64,000 nt of DNA from CAZLLE01 sp964560425 (GTDB lineage Bacteria > Campylobacterota > Campylobacteria > Campylobacterales > QNZT01). The notes beneath the pieces were generated by a model. The model worked only from the letters and a program-made list of their open reading frames with translations. It was not told the DNA's origin and searched no databases. Numbering within the stretch: position 1 is the first letter of the stretch; each line of letters begins with the position of its first letter. Positions 8,114 through 16,074 of this stretch are shown here, piece by piece. Made by a program: the position numbers and the translations under genes. The stretch spans positions 1 through 64,000 of the forward strand of contig CAZLLE010000054.1 of NCBI GenBank assembly GCA_964560425.1. Reading direction: 5' to 3'.

Positions 8114-8680
8114 TTACTCTGGACAGTTCTCTATACAGATTTTTTTGTGAGAAATTATACCACCACAACCTCTAAAACAGCTATCATACTCATTTTTACA
8201 TCCACAATCTATATTACAAAGCTTCATTTGAGCTTTGAGTTGTTCTCTCTCTAGGCTCGGTTTTTTTGGTTTTGGTATCATTGGAGCAGATTGATAAAAC
8301 ATGGCTCTTGGGTATAGACTATAACGGTATGGATAGCTACCCCAATAGAGAGAATTATCATAAAATGGGTCATAAAAAAATGGGTCATATATATAGCTTA
8401 ATTGTACATGGCTCATGTTGTTTACATAGCTCTCTAATCTTGCTGTATAGAGTTTTACCTCCTCTTCATAATTTTTTTGAGCAACTCTGTTTGCCTCTAC
8501 TCTACAGCTCTCAAACTCTGCTTTACACTTGCTTTGACAAGCTACTTTTTTAGTTTGACATAAGCTAATACAGATCTCATTTGCTTCACTATCTTGTGGT
8601 TGAGTGTACTCTTTGACAACTCTATATTTGGCAGAACATGCCGTAAAAAATATTAATATAAAAACTAATAGATATCTCAT
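8114..8680 (-). CDS. Cysteine-rich lipoprotein, function unknown
   Basis: A 188-residue lipoprotein with lipobox FTAC (Cys15). After processing it has two Cys-rich blocks: residues about 31-55 with CxxxC and CxxxC spacings, and about 150-188 with CxxxCxC, CxxxC and CxxxxC spacings. They flank a Tyr/Pro-rich low-complexity centre (DPFFYDPFYDN region, about 95-130). Paired Cys blocks suggest several disulfides or metal binding in the periplasm. The ATG at 8680 is chosen over the TTG at 8686 because AAGGA sits 6 bases before it. It is the first gene of the operon with DUF475 and the SDR. No family recognised. Confidence 0.6.
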   Translation of the reverse strand: MRYLLVFILIFFTACSAKYRVVKEYTQPQDSEANEICISLCQTKKVACQSKCKAEFESCRVEANRVAQKNYEEEVKLYTARLESYVNNMSHVQLSYIYDPFFYDPFYDNSLYWGSYPYRYSLYPRAMFYQSAPMIPKPKKPSLEREQLKAQMKLCNIDCGCKNEYDSCFRGCGGIISHKKICIENCPE

Positions 8681-8783
8681 GGTCAATCCTTTTTGACTAT
8701 TTTATCATGAGTATGAAAAGAAATAGAAAAATCTATCAAATAAAATCTCCAAATGTCGATATTTGTACTATGAGGACTTGGTG

Positions 8784-9350
8784 ATGTTTAAAATTTTACA
8801 AAAAATAGTGTTTTTGGGAATGTTGTTTATATTGTTTGGATGTGAAAATATAAGAGATGATGCTTATGATGATAAATCTTTGGGTGTAAAAAATATTAAT
8901 GAAGCAATTGATGAAGAGAATAGGGAAAAATTGGAGACATATAATGTAGATTATCTAGTTGAGGAACAAGAAGAGGATATGTTATTGGTTGGTACACATT
9001 GGATGAGGGTTGAAGCTGATTTAGATCAATTTGGTATAAAGAAAATGAGTGGAGATTTTGGTTACAAAGAGTATCCTATTGATATGAAATTTAGTGCAAG
9101 TGAAGTTATAGTTTATGCTGACTGTTTTGAGATCAAAGCTAGATATAAACAAGATACCAAAAGGGTATATTTTTCAAAAGTGACTCAAAATATTGCACAT
9201 GAGTTAAAAACTTGTATTGAAGCTGAAGATGCAGATCAGGTAATATATAGTTTTTTTCAACATGATTATAAGATAGAGAAGCTCAAAAGAGAGTCTCTAA
9301 CTTTTCGGGCTATTGATATAGATGCTATTGTAGTTTTTAAAAATAAATAG
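8784..9350 (+). CDS. Putative lipoprotein, function unknown
   Basis: A 188-residue protein that begins at the ATG at 8784, with GAGGA 7 bases upstream; the longer frame to a TTG at 8763 would bury that site. Signal peptide with lipobox LFGC (Cys17). The mature part is acidic at first (ENIRDDAYDDKS, EEQEED) and then looks beta-rich, containing one Cys near the middle and another near residue 130 that could pair. It contains phrases such as FSASEVIVYADCFEIKARY, suggestive of a META/heat-shock-like or lipocalin-type barrel, but I cannot assign it. It is single, converging on the FTR-like gene. Confidence 0.55.
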   Translation: MFKILQKIVFLGMLFILFGCENIRDDAYDDKSLGVKNINEAIDEENREKLETYNVDYLVEEQEEDMLLVGTHWMRVEADLDQFGIKKMSGDFGYKEYPIDMKFSASEVIVYADCFEIKARYKQDTKRVYFSKVTQNIAHELKTCIEAEDADQVIYSFFQHDYKIEKLKRESLTFRAIDIDAIVVFKNK

Positions 9351-9362
9351 TTAAAAAACCAC

Positions 9363-9701
9363 CTATTTTTTTTGTGCCTCAGCAAATTCAGGGGTACAAA
9401 AAATTCCACAATGACACATACCTTTTTGAGGAATCTCCTCTTTTATAGCGGGTTTACATGGACAAATTCTATTATCTGCACTTTTGTGTTTACCCTTATC
9501 ATCTTCAACAACCATAAAACATGGACAAAATCTTTTTCCATATAACATTTTATGTCTTGCTAATCCCATGATTACACCTTCAACTACATCTGCATTGGGA
9601 TTATAAACATATCCAAACTGTTTATTAACTTTCTCTGCAAATTTTTTGGTTTTCTCTAGTTCTGTTAAAAAATCTGATGAATTCATATCTATACTTAACA
9701 A
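9363..9701 (-). CDS. Ferredoxin:thioredoxin reductase catalytic-subunit-like protein
   Basis: A 112-residue protein with the three Cys motifs of the FTR catalytic subunit in order: CPC (59-61), CPC (80-82) and CHC (96-98), plus an extra Cys102. In the family these hold a 4Fe-4S cluster and the redox-active disulfide that passes ferredoxin electrons to thioredoxin. The spacings (18 and 13 residues) are longer than the 16 and 8 usual in plant-type enzymes, and no variable subunit is encoded nearby, as is normal in anaerobic bacteria and archaea. TTG at 9701 is the likely start, with AAGGGGAT 5 bases upstream; ATG at 9686 is the alternative. A TATAAT lies upstream. Confidence 0.85.
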   Translation of the reverse strand: MLSIDMNSSDFLTELEKTKKFAEKVNKQFGYVYNPNADVVEGVIMGLARHKMLYGKRFCPCFMVVEDDKGKHKSADNRICPCKPAIKEEIPQKGMCHCGIFCTPEFAEAQKK

Positions 9702-9732
9702 GTTGATCCCCTTTTGTTTTAAAATTAATACA

Positions 9733-9738
9733 ATTATA
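9733..9738 (-). promoter_or_regulatory. Candidate -10 box for the FTR-like gene
   Basis: TATAAT on the minus strand in the gap between carboxynorspermidine synthase and the FTR-like gene, about 32 bases before the TTG start. No clear -35 was seen. Confidence 0.4.
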
Positions 9739-10917
9739 TCAAAATTCTTTTATATTCCATGATAATCCCTGCTTATTTAACTCCTCCATAAATGGATCAG
9801 GATCAAACTCCTCCATGTTGAGTGTTCCATGTCTCATCCATCTATTTTCCATCATCAATTTTGCCCCTATCATGGCAGGTACTCCTGTCGTATAGCTTAC
9901 TGCTTGGGAGAGTGTCTCTTTGTAGGTCTCTTGGTGGTTACAAATATTATATATATAGATTGATCTCTCCTTATTATCTTTGATTCCTGTTGCTACAATT
10001 CCAATATTTGTTTTTCCTTTTGTTCTTTTTCCCAAACTTGCAGGATCAGGAAGAAGAGTTGCCAAAAATTGCATAGGAACTATTTTGCAACCATTATGTT
10101 CTACCTCTTCAATTCCCAACATTCCTACATTTTCCAAACACTTCATATGAGTGAGGTAACTCTCTCCAAATGTCATAAAAAAACGGATTCTTTTTAGTCC
10201 ATTGATATGTTTTACCAAAGATTCCATCTCCTCATGATAGAGAAGATAACTATCTCTCTCTCCAATCTCTGGATAATCCCAAACCATTTTTATCTCCATA
10301 GGTTTAGTCTCTATCCACTCTCCATTTTCCCAATATCTACCATTTGAACTAACTTCTCGTAGATTTATCTCTGGATTAAAATTGGTAGCAAAAGGGTATC
10401 CATGATCTCCATCATTACAATCTAAGATATCAATAGTATGAATCTCATCAAAATAGTGTTTTTGAGCATAAGCACAAAATACATTTGTCACTCCTGGATC
10501 AAATCCACTTCCAAGAAGAGCCATAAGTCCTGCCTCTTTAAATCTCTCATTATAAGCCCATTGCTCTTTGTACTCAAATTTTGCACTATCTGGATGTTCA
10601 TAATTTGCAGTATCAAGATAGTGAACTTTTGTTTGTAAACAAGCCTCCATAATTGTCAAATCTTGATAAGGTAGGGCAATATTTAGAACCATATCAGGCT
10701 TGATTTTATCTATTAGATTTACAAGCTCTTCAACACTATCTGCATCTACTTGTGCAATATCTAGATTCTCTTTGCCCACTTCTGATTGAATCTGCTCACA
10801 CTTATCAATGCTTCTACTAGCAAGTGTGATTTTTTTAAAAGTTTCTCTATTTTTCACGCACTTATGTACAACTACTCTTCCCACTCCACCAGCACCGATA
10901 ATTAAAATATTTGCCAT
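9739..10917 (-). CDS. Carboxynorspermidine/carboxyspermidine synthase (saccharopine dehydrogenase family)
   Basis: A 392-residue NADPH-dependent enzyme of the LYS9/saccharopine dehydrogenase fold, closest in my reading to carboxynorspermidine dehydrogenase of Vibrio and Campylobacter (Cj0172c type). It condenses aspartate semialdehyde with a diamine to carboxy(nor)spermidine, later decarboxylated by NspC. The N-terminal Rossmann motif is GAGGVG (8-13); GSGFDPGVTNVF (about 136-147) and the C-terminal GVPAMIGAKLM are typical family blocks. NspC is not in the window. AGAGGAG precedes the ATG. It may supply spermidine in cells lacking S-adenosylmethionine decarboxylase. True saccharopine dehydrogenase is less likely in this phylum. 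Confidence 0.85.
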   Translation of the reverse strand: MANILIIGAGGVGRVVVHKCVKNRETFKKITLASRSIDKCEQIQSEVGKENLDIAQVDADSVEELVNLIDKIKPDMVLNIALPYQDLTIMEACLQTKVHYLDTANYEHPDSAKFEYKEQWAYNERFKEAGLMALLGSGFDPGVTNVFCAYAQKHYFDEIHTIDILDCNDGDHGYPFATNFNPEINLREVSSNGRYWENGEWIETKPMEIKMVWDYPEIGERDSYLLYHEEMESLVKHINGLKRIRFFMTFGESYLTHMKCLENVGMLGIEEVEHNGCKIVPMQFLATLLPDPASLGKRTKGKTNIGIVATGIKDNKERSIYIYNICNHQETYKETLSQAVSYTTGVPAMIGAKLMMENRWMRHGTLNMEEFDPDPFMEELNKQGLSWNIKEF

Positions 10918-10942
10918 TAACTTCTCCTCTATGATTAGGAAG

Positions 10943-10948
10943 ATTATA
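10943..10948 (-). promoter_or_regulatory. -10 box of the carboxynorspermidine synthase gene
   Basis: TATAAT on the minus strand, preceded by TTG, 26 bases before the start codon. The stretch upstream is A/T-rich with no conserved -35, as is usual for this phylum. Confidence 0.5.
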
Positions 10949-11055
10949 CAAAAATGTTTCTTTTTGAAAATATATAAATTTTTTTTATTAAAAAAAGAGT
11001 AAAAAGAAGATAAAAATGAAAAATTTTACTAATCTATATTAAAAAGGAAAAAAAT

Positions 11056-11736
11056 ATGAGAAAATATATATTTTTTTTATCTATAGTTTTTCTGTTTATT
11101 GGTTGTGGTGGTGAAGATGATGACTTTTTCACATCTATGACACCCAATGGTGAAAAAGTAATATCTGTAATAGGTACATCTAGTCCCAAAAAAGATAGTG
11201 ATATATCTTTGGTAGAAGTTGCGAATATTCCACTATATGGCAATGCTTTGGATTTGGTGCTTTCAGAAGATGGTTGTGTAGCATATATTGCAACAGGGGA
11301 GGTTGGTTTTGTAGTTGTTGATCTTTATGATCCATATCGTCCTGCTATTTTAGAGAGCTATTTTTTGCAAGAGTATGCAAATCGTATATCATTAACAGGT
11401 GATTCTCTTAGTGTCTCTTATACTCCAGAGTTATTAAATGGGTATTTTGCAACCTCATCTTTTGATGTAAGTTCTCCACTATCTCCTGAATTTATCTCTA
11501 CACAAAATGGCTATAATAACCCAAAACAGACCAAATTGACTGTTGATAATAGATTATATCTTTTGGATAGTGATGGTTTTAAAGTCTTTGATATTTCAAG
11601 TAGTATAGATCCCAAGGAGATTGCTTCATATCCTCTTTTTGCAACGGCATACTCTTTTGCAATTTACGGAGATATGATCTATATTGCAAATGGAACTTCT
11701 GGGCTAAAAGTGTTAAAAATAGAGAGTAATTTTTAA
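11056..11736 (+). CDS. LVIVD-repeat lipoprotein
   Basis: A 226-residue lipoprotein with lipobox LFIGC (Cys17). After an acidic linker it carries LVIVD-type beta-propeller repeats: GNALDLVLSEDGCVAYIATGEVGFVVVDLYDPYRPAILESY, then a DVSSPLSPEFIS unit, then FKVFDISSSIDPKEIASYPL and a last unit ending GLKVLKIES. Such repeats usually form surface or periplasmic propellers for binding. With only about four units it may be a partial propeller that completes by oligomerising. AAAAGG precedes the ATG. It converges on the Tat-signal small protein gene with a shared hairpin between. Function unknown. Confidence 0.7.
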   Translation: MRKYIFFLSIVFLFIGCGGEDDDFFTSMTPNGEKVISVIGTSSPKKDSDISLVEVANIPLYGNALDLVLSEDGCVAYIATGEVGFVVVDLYDPYRPAILESYFLQEYANRISLTGDSLSVSYTPELLNGYFATSSFDVSSPLSPEFISTQNGYNNPKQTKLTVDNRLYLLDSDGFKVFDISSSIDPKEIASYPLFATAYSFAIYGDMIYIANGTSGLKVLKIESNF

Positions 11737-11746
11737 TGTCTTAAAA

Positions 11747-11768
11747 CTCCCACAACAAGTTGTGGGAG
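11747..11768 (-). terminator. Hairpin terminator, strongest on the minus strand
   Basis: Perfect 10-base inverted repeat CTCCCACAAC/GTTGTGGGAG. On the minus strand it is followed by TTTT, so it best ends the Tat-signal gene, but it can also stop the convergent LVIVD transcript. Confidence 0.75.
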
Positions 11769-11781
11769 TGATATATCTATG

Positions 11782-11961
11782 TTACAACCAACCATCTGGA
11801 TCAAATGATTCGTGATCAACATCGATATACGCGTTATCTGTACCTTTTGTCGGAGAGATAAAATTATCTTGCGAAGTCTCTTTTGAAAGAGATAAACCAC
11901 TTAAACTTGTAACACCTAAAATTGTTACATAACCTATGAAATTTCTTCTGGACTTATCCAT
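11782..11961 (-). CDS. Small twin-arginine-signal protein, 59 residues
   Basis: An open frame too short for ordinary cut-offs: ATG at 11961, TAA at 11782. The N terminus is MDKSRRNFIGYVTILG, a good Tat motif (S-R-R-N-F-I) followed by a hydrophobic stretch to about residue 26. The mature part (about 33 residues) is acidic and ends IDVDHESFDPDGWL. GGAG lies 7 bases before the ATG and a perfect hairpin follows the stop, so it has complete gene signals. It has no Cys or His cluster for a cofactor of its own. By analogy with other tiny Tat-signal proteins it may escort or belong to an exported redox enzyme, but no partner is adjacent. Function unknown. Confidence 0.75.
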   Translation of the reverse strand: MDKSRRNFIGYVTILGVTSLSGLSLSKETSQDNFISPTKGTDNAYIDVDHESFDPDGWL

Positions 11962-12089
11962 GATAATTCTCCTTTGTTCTTCACGAACAAGTCTATTATA
12001 ACTTTAAAATGTTAATGAAAAATAAATATTATAAATACTTTATTATTAAAAAAATTTATAGTTTAAGGTTTAGATAAAGCTAAATTTTC

Positions 12090-12095
12090 TATAAT
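12090..12095 (+). promoter_or_regulatory. -10 box of the DUF302 membrane-anchored gene
   Basis: TATAAT in the 247-base gap upstream of the DUF302 gene. It predicts a leader of about 105 bases that contains the competing hairpins described at 12123-12160. Confidence 0.5.
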
Positions 12096-12122
12096 GGCGG
12101 ATGAAATAGTTTATACAAAATT

Positions 12123-12160
12123 ATGCAATATAAATTTTTTAGCAATAGTTTCTATTGCAT
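12123..12160 (+). promoter_or_regulatory. Leader with two mutually exclusive hairpins
   Basis: ATGCAATA (12123-12130) and GCAATAG (12142-12148) can each pair with the same segment CTATTGCAT (12152-12160). Only one hairpin can form at a time. It lies about 50 bases before the start codon. No known riboswitch class is recognised. Confidence 0.4.
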
Positions 12161-12208
12161 AGTTTAATTGTATCTATTTTAAATTCTTATATTTTGGAAG
12201 GAATGTAT

Positions 12209-12802
12209 ATGGGTATGTTAAAGAATATATTAGCTGCTATTGGAGCTCTTATTGTTGTAGGTTTGATATTTGCGTTTGTTAAGTTTGATTTGGGTTCGAG
12301 AATTGGTCAGGTGTCAAAACTAGATCCTAATGCTATGGGTGCTTATATGACTATGTTTGATGGTGTTCTCAAAACTGGTAAAGCTCCTGATGCTATGATT
12401 AGAAAAGTAAAAGTTAATCCTGAGGTTTCTAATGAGGATATTGTTGAGTCTATGAAAAGTATCGCTACAGATGCAAACATGATTCAAGTTGGTGATGCTT
12501 TAATGTCTGATGGTAAACCAGGACCAGATGGTAAAAAAACTAGATATATCAGAATTTTATCTTATTGTAGCCCTGGAATTGCTAAGCAATTCATAGATTT
12601 TTCAGAAGCTTTTGGTGCATTTATGCCATGTAGAGTTCTTATCGTAGAAGATGATAATGGTGATAGATGGTTATATACAATGGCTATGGAATTGATGCTT
12701 TTTGGTGGACATACTCTTCCTCCTGAGATGATGGAACAAGCAGAGCATGTAAGAGATACTATGTATAAAATGATGGATCTTGGTGCTGAAGGTGATTTTT
12801 AG
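12209..12802 (+). CDS. DUF302 domain protein with N-terminal membrane anchor
   Basis: A 197-residue protein: one membrane helix at residues 4-24, then a DUF302-type domain to the C terminus. The start at 12209 is set by GGAAGG 7 bases upstream; an ATG at 12203 is too close and the frame to 12155 lacks a site. The domain keeps the family layout (paired strands around IVESMKSIATDANMIQVGDALMSDGK, then CSPGIAKQFIDFSEAFGAFMPCRVLIVED). Two Cys residues near 132 and 153 may be functional. Many Campylobacterota and other chemolithotrophs carry this form beside sulfur or respiratory genes, but its job is unknown. A second, exported DUF302 protein is encoded at 20852. Confidence 0.8.
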   Translation: MGMLKNILAAIGALIVVGLIFAFVKFDLGSRIGQVSKLDPNAMGAYMTMFDGVLKTGKAPDAMIRKVKVNPEVSNEDIVESMKSIATDANMIQVGDALMSDGKPGPDGKKTRYIRILSYCSPGIAKQFIDFSEAFGAFMPCRVLIVEDDNGDRWLYTMAMELMLFGGHTLPPEMMEQAEHVRDTMYKMMDLGAEGDF

Positions 12803-12818
12803 CATCGCCTAATATATA

Positions 12819-12853
12819 ATTTTCAATGCTACACTGTTAGTAGCATTGAAAAT
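12819..12853. terminator. Bidirectional hairpin terminator
   Basis: Perfect 14-base stem ATTTTCAATGCTAC/GTAGCATTGAAAAT with a 7-base loop between the DUF302 and cbiB genes. It overlaps the last codons of cbiB. Confidence 0.75.
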
Positions 12854-13704
12854 ATAATCCCAAAAACAACTACAAAATCAATTTTTCTTCTAATTTTCAA
12901 TACTTTAAAAACATCTTTATCTAATATCTCTTTTTTACCATTACCAAAATATGGTTTTTTTATCATTTTTCCATGATATGAAGTCTCACCACCAAGAGAA
13001 AGGTTGTTTATTATTGCAATAGCTGTTATTGGATATCCTGCATTTGGGCTTTGATGTTTTTTGGCTTGATTATATAATTTTTTAAACTCAAAATTTTGAC
13101 CAAGAAGCATAATTATAAGAGCGGTAAGCCTCGAAGGTATCAAATTTGCTATATCATCTAGTTTAGCACTAAAGTATCCATAGTTTATATATTTTTGATT
13201 TTTATACCCTACCATAGAGTCTAATGTATTTATAGCCTTATAAATTACAATACCTTCAAATCCAAATATTATTAGATAAAAGAGTGGAGCTATCACTCCA
13301 TCACTCAAATTTTCACCATAAGTTTCTACTAGAGCTTTGTTCATCTCACTATTGCTTAAATCTTCTGTATCTCTACTCACTAAATATGATAATTTTTCTC
13401 TTTTGTTGTTACTTAAAATAGCCTCATATACGCTATCATGAAGCATTTTATGAGCCAAAAACATGGAAGCTAATACTCCTAGAATAATCTCATTAAATAT
13501 AGTTGCAAAAGTATGAGATATAGCCCAGACAATGGATATTAGAGTGAGAGTTAAAATCATACCTCTAAATTTACTATCTTTATAAAAAATTTTTTCAAAA
13601 AGAGTGATATAATCTCCTATCAAAATAATAGGGTGTTTTATCCTTTTAAACTCACCAAAAATAGCATCAATAATATATGCGATAAAAGCTATGAAGAGAT
13701 ACAA
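12829..13704 (-). CDS. cbiB: Adenosylcobinamide-phosphate synthase CbiB
   Basis: A 291-residue integral membrane enzyme (CbiB/CobD) that attaches (R)-1-amino-2-propanol phosphate to adenosylcobyric acid, the step joining the corrin ring to the nucleotide-loop linker. Hydrophobic segments lie near the N terminus, 50-90, 140-160 and the C terminus. Conserved blocks include KHPIILIGDYI (23-33, the HP.. motif) and RDTEDLSNSEMNKALVETYGENLSDGVIAPLFY (115-147), followed by NTLDSMVGYKN. TTG at 13704 is the start, inside the 3' end of cobQ (16-base overlap), so translation is coupled. It is the last gene of the cobalamin operon. Identification is firm. Confidence 0.92.
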   Translation of the reverse strand: MYLFIAFIAYIIDAIFGEFKRIKHPIILIGDYITLFEKIFYKDSKFRGMILTLTLISIVWAISHTFATIFNEIILGVLASMFLAHKMLHDSVYEAILSNNKREKLSYLVSRDTEDLSNSEMNKALVETYGENLSDGVIAPLFYLIIFGFEGIVIYKAINTLDSMVGYKNQKYINYGYFSAKLDDIANLIPSRLTALIIMLLGQNFEFKKLYNQAKKHQSPNAGYPITAIAIINNLSLGGETSYHGKMIKKPYFGNGKKEILDKDVFKVLKIRRKIDFVVVFGIIFSMLLTV

Positions 13705-15065
13705 TCAATAACTCTTTTCATATCAAGATTTTTTTCCATTTGATCTATAAAATCATCCAAAATCTCTTTTCTCTTTTTTTTATAATTATACCCTTGATAG
13801 TTATCTTTAAAAATATATTCTCTAAATGGATCATTATCAAAAACTCCATGTACAAATGTCCCAAAAATATTGTCTTTTTCATAGTAGATAGGATACTCTC
13901 TTGATACTCCAAAATGTATCTCATATCCATGTAGAAGTTTGTCATGAAGTCTAAAATCTGTTTTTTTTACAATCTTTTGATTTTCAAAAAAGAGTTCACC
14001 ATCAATTAGCCCTAGAGCTTTAATCTCTTTTATAGTACTTTCGACTCCTTCATTATCTACTATTTTTTCAAACATCATCTCATAACCGCCACAAATTCCA
14101 ATAATCTGTTTTTGATAAGATTGAATCGCTTTAAAAAGTCCACCTCTTTTTAACCACTTCAAATCCTCAATAACTCGTTTGGAACCAGGGATAATAATAT
14201 AGTCGTACTCATTTATATTGGATGTAATAAAATCAACTTGCAGTTCATTATCTATAATAAGAGGTTCAAAATCATTAAAATTACTAATATGAGGAAGTTT
14301 AATAATCCCAACTTTAATATGAGCATTTGGCTTTTCTTGGATATAGTTTTGTAAACTAGCACTATCTTCAAAACCAATATTTAGAGGAGTATATGGCAAT
14401 ACCCCAAGTACATCTACTCCAAATCTATTTTCAATAATTTTGACACCATCATCAAAAAGTGTTCTATCTCCTCTAAATTTATTGATAATTACTCCGATGA
14501 GGTTATCTCTAAACTTCTTCTTCATCAATTCAATTGTGCCATAAATAGAGGCAAATACACCACCCTTTTCAATATCTGCAACAAGAATTATTTTTGTATC
14601 AAAAGTATCAGCAATAAAAGTATTTGATAGATCTTTATGAAGTAAATTTAACTCCACACATCCACCAGCCCCTTCAGCCACAATACAATCATATTTATTA
14701 TCAAGATACTCAAAAGCTCTTTTTACAATAGGCTTAAGCATATCAAGTTCTCTATAATAAGATTTTACATCCTTGTTTCCTATCTCTTTACCCTCAATAA
14801 TCAAACTAGCATGATTTTTTGCCCCAGATTTGAGAAGTATAGGATTGATATGATAACTCGTCTCTATACCTAATACAGAAGCTTGAAAATATGTAGAGAT
14901 TGCCACTTCGCTACCATCATCTGCCACTTGAGAATTATTAGATACATTTTGTGCTTTAAATACAGCAGTTGAGACTCCCATATCTTGAAGTAATTTGGCA
15001 ATTACAAAAGTTATTGTTGATTTTCCCGCATCACTACTTGTGCCAAAGATGGAGATGTTATGCAC
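13689..15065 (-). CDS. cobQ: Cobyric acid synthase CobQ/CbiP
   Basis: A 458-residue glutamine-dependent amidotransferase that amidates four side chains of adenosylcobyrinic acid a,c-diamide, using ATP. The N-terminal synthetase domain has the P-loop-like GTSSDAGKST (8-17), the central block EGAGGCVELNL (131-141), and IIPGSKRVIEDLKWL. The C-terminal class I glutaminase domain has the nucleophile Cys325 in GICGGYEM and a His in FGTFVHGVFDND. It is somewhat shorter than the roughly 490 residues common elsewhere, with no missing motif. GTG start overlaps the aminotransferase gene by 8 bases. Upstream corrin-ring genes are absent from the window. Confidence 0.93.
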   Translation of the reverse strand: MHNISIFGTSSDAGKSTITFVIAKLLQDMGVSTAVFKAQNVSNNSQVADDGSEVAISTYFQASVLGIETSYHINPILLKSGAKNHASLIIEGKEIGNKDVKSYYRELDMLKPIVKRAFEYLDNKYDCIVAEGAGGCVELNLLHKDLSNTFIADTFDTKIILVADIEKGGVFASIYGTIELMKKKFRDNLIGVIINKFRGDRTLFDDGVKIIENRFGVDVLGVLPYTPLNIGFEDSASLQNYIQEKPNAHIKVGIIKLPHISNFNDFEPLIIDNELQVDFITSNINEYDYIIIPGSKRVIEDLKWLKRGGLFKAIQSYQKQIIGICGGYEMMFEKIVDNEGVESTIKEIKALGLIDGELFFENQKIVKKTDFRLHDKLLHGYEIHFGVSREYPIYYEKDNIFGTFVHGVFDNDPFREYIFKDNYQGYNYKKKRKEILDDFIDQMEKNLDMKRVIDCISS

Positions 15066-16074
15066 AAAGTACCTTTTCTAATCTTCTAATATCTTCCCTT
15101 TTTCTCACTGCCAACCGTACATGATAGTGATCTAAAAAATCAAAATTTTTACAATTTCTTATTAAAATATTCTCTTTTTTACAAATCTCTTGAAGAGCAA
15201 AAGCATCAATATTTTTGAGTTTTACCAAAAAGAAATTTATATCACTAGGGTATATCTTTTCAATATATGGTGAATTTTGCAAAACTTTTAGAAGCTCTTT
15301 TTTATCTCTATTAGTCTTTTGAATAGCTTTTTTAGGAAAATTTTTATCTTTTAGTGCTTTTAAAATATATTTTTCATCAAATGTAGATATATCCCACATT
15401 GCACTAGTATGGCTTTGAAGCTCTTTTATGTTCTTTTTGCTTGATATTATGATACCTAAGCGTACTCCTGCACATGCATAAAACTTAGTAAGAGATTTTA
15501 ATATATATAATTTATTACTATTTTTTAGCTCTTCTATTGAAGATTTTTCATTTGTAAACTCTAAGAAGGATTCATCTATCAAGATTTTGTTGTTATTTCG
15601 CTTCCAAATCCCAAAAAGCCGTCGCATGTCATAGGCTTTTCCATCGGGTGTTGAGGGGTTTACAAAAATAACTAAGCTATTCTTTGGCGGATCTTGATAA
15701 ATGTTTGTAAAACGATTTATTAAAACAGTTTTTTTTGAAAAACGCCTATATTCCCCATAAATAGGTGCGTAGAGAACGATTTTTTCGTTTAAGTTTTCAA
15801 AAAGGCTCAAAAAGCTAACAATCGCCCTACTTGCCCCGCTAAAGAGGGCAATTTGAGTATATACTGTTTTATATTTTTTTGCTAATTTTTTTTTGAGCTT
15901 TTCGTATCTAAAATCGGCATATTTTGAGATGTCTAGATCTTTTGACAAGCTTCCTATTTTAGGGCTGTACTGATTGATATTTGATGAAAAATCTATCACA
16001 TTTTTTGGCTTAAGGTTAAGCTCTTTTGCAAAGCTATAGATATCTCCACCATGAGATGATTTTTGATTATTCAC
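15058..16074 (-). CDS. CobD-type threonine-phosphate decarboxylase / aminotransferase class I/II
   Basis: A 338-residue PLP enzyme resembling CobD (Salmonella) / CobC. It makes aminopropanol phosphate from L-threonine O-3-phosphate, the substrate of CbiB downstream. The N terminus has the diagnostic HGGDIYSFAKE and IDFSSNIN (8-34). Lys197 in SLTKFYA is the PLP lysine, and Asp167 and Arg205 (GVRLG) fit cofactor contacts. GTG start, with 8-base overlaps on both sides (GH114 gene before, cobQ after). CobD differs from histidinol-phosphate aminotransferase only subtly, so function rests partly on the cobalamin neighbours. Confidence 0.87.
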   Translation of the reverse strand: MNNQKSSHGGDIYSFAKELNLKPKNVIDFSSNINQYSPKIGSLSKDLDISKYADFRYEKLKKKLAKKYKTVYTQIALFSGASRAIVSFLSLFENLNEKIVLYAPIYGEYRRFSKKTVLINRFTNIYQDPPKNSLVIFVNPSTPDGKAYDMRRLFGIWKRNNNKILIDESFLEFTNEKSSIEELKNSNKLYILKSLTKFYACAGVRLGIIISSKKNIKELQSHTSAMWDISTFDEKYILKALKDKNFPKKAIQKTNRDKKELLKVLQNSPYIEKIYPSDINFFLVKLKNIDAFALQEICKKENILIRNCKNFDFLDHYHVRLAVRKREDIRRLEKVLCA

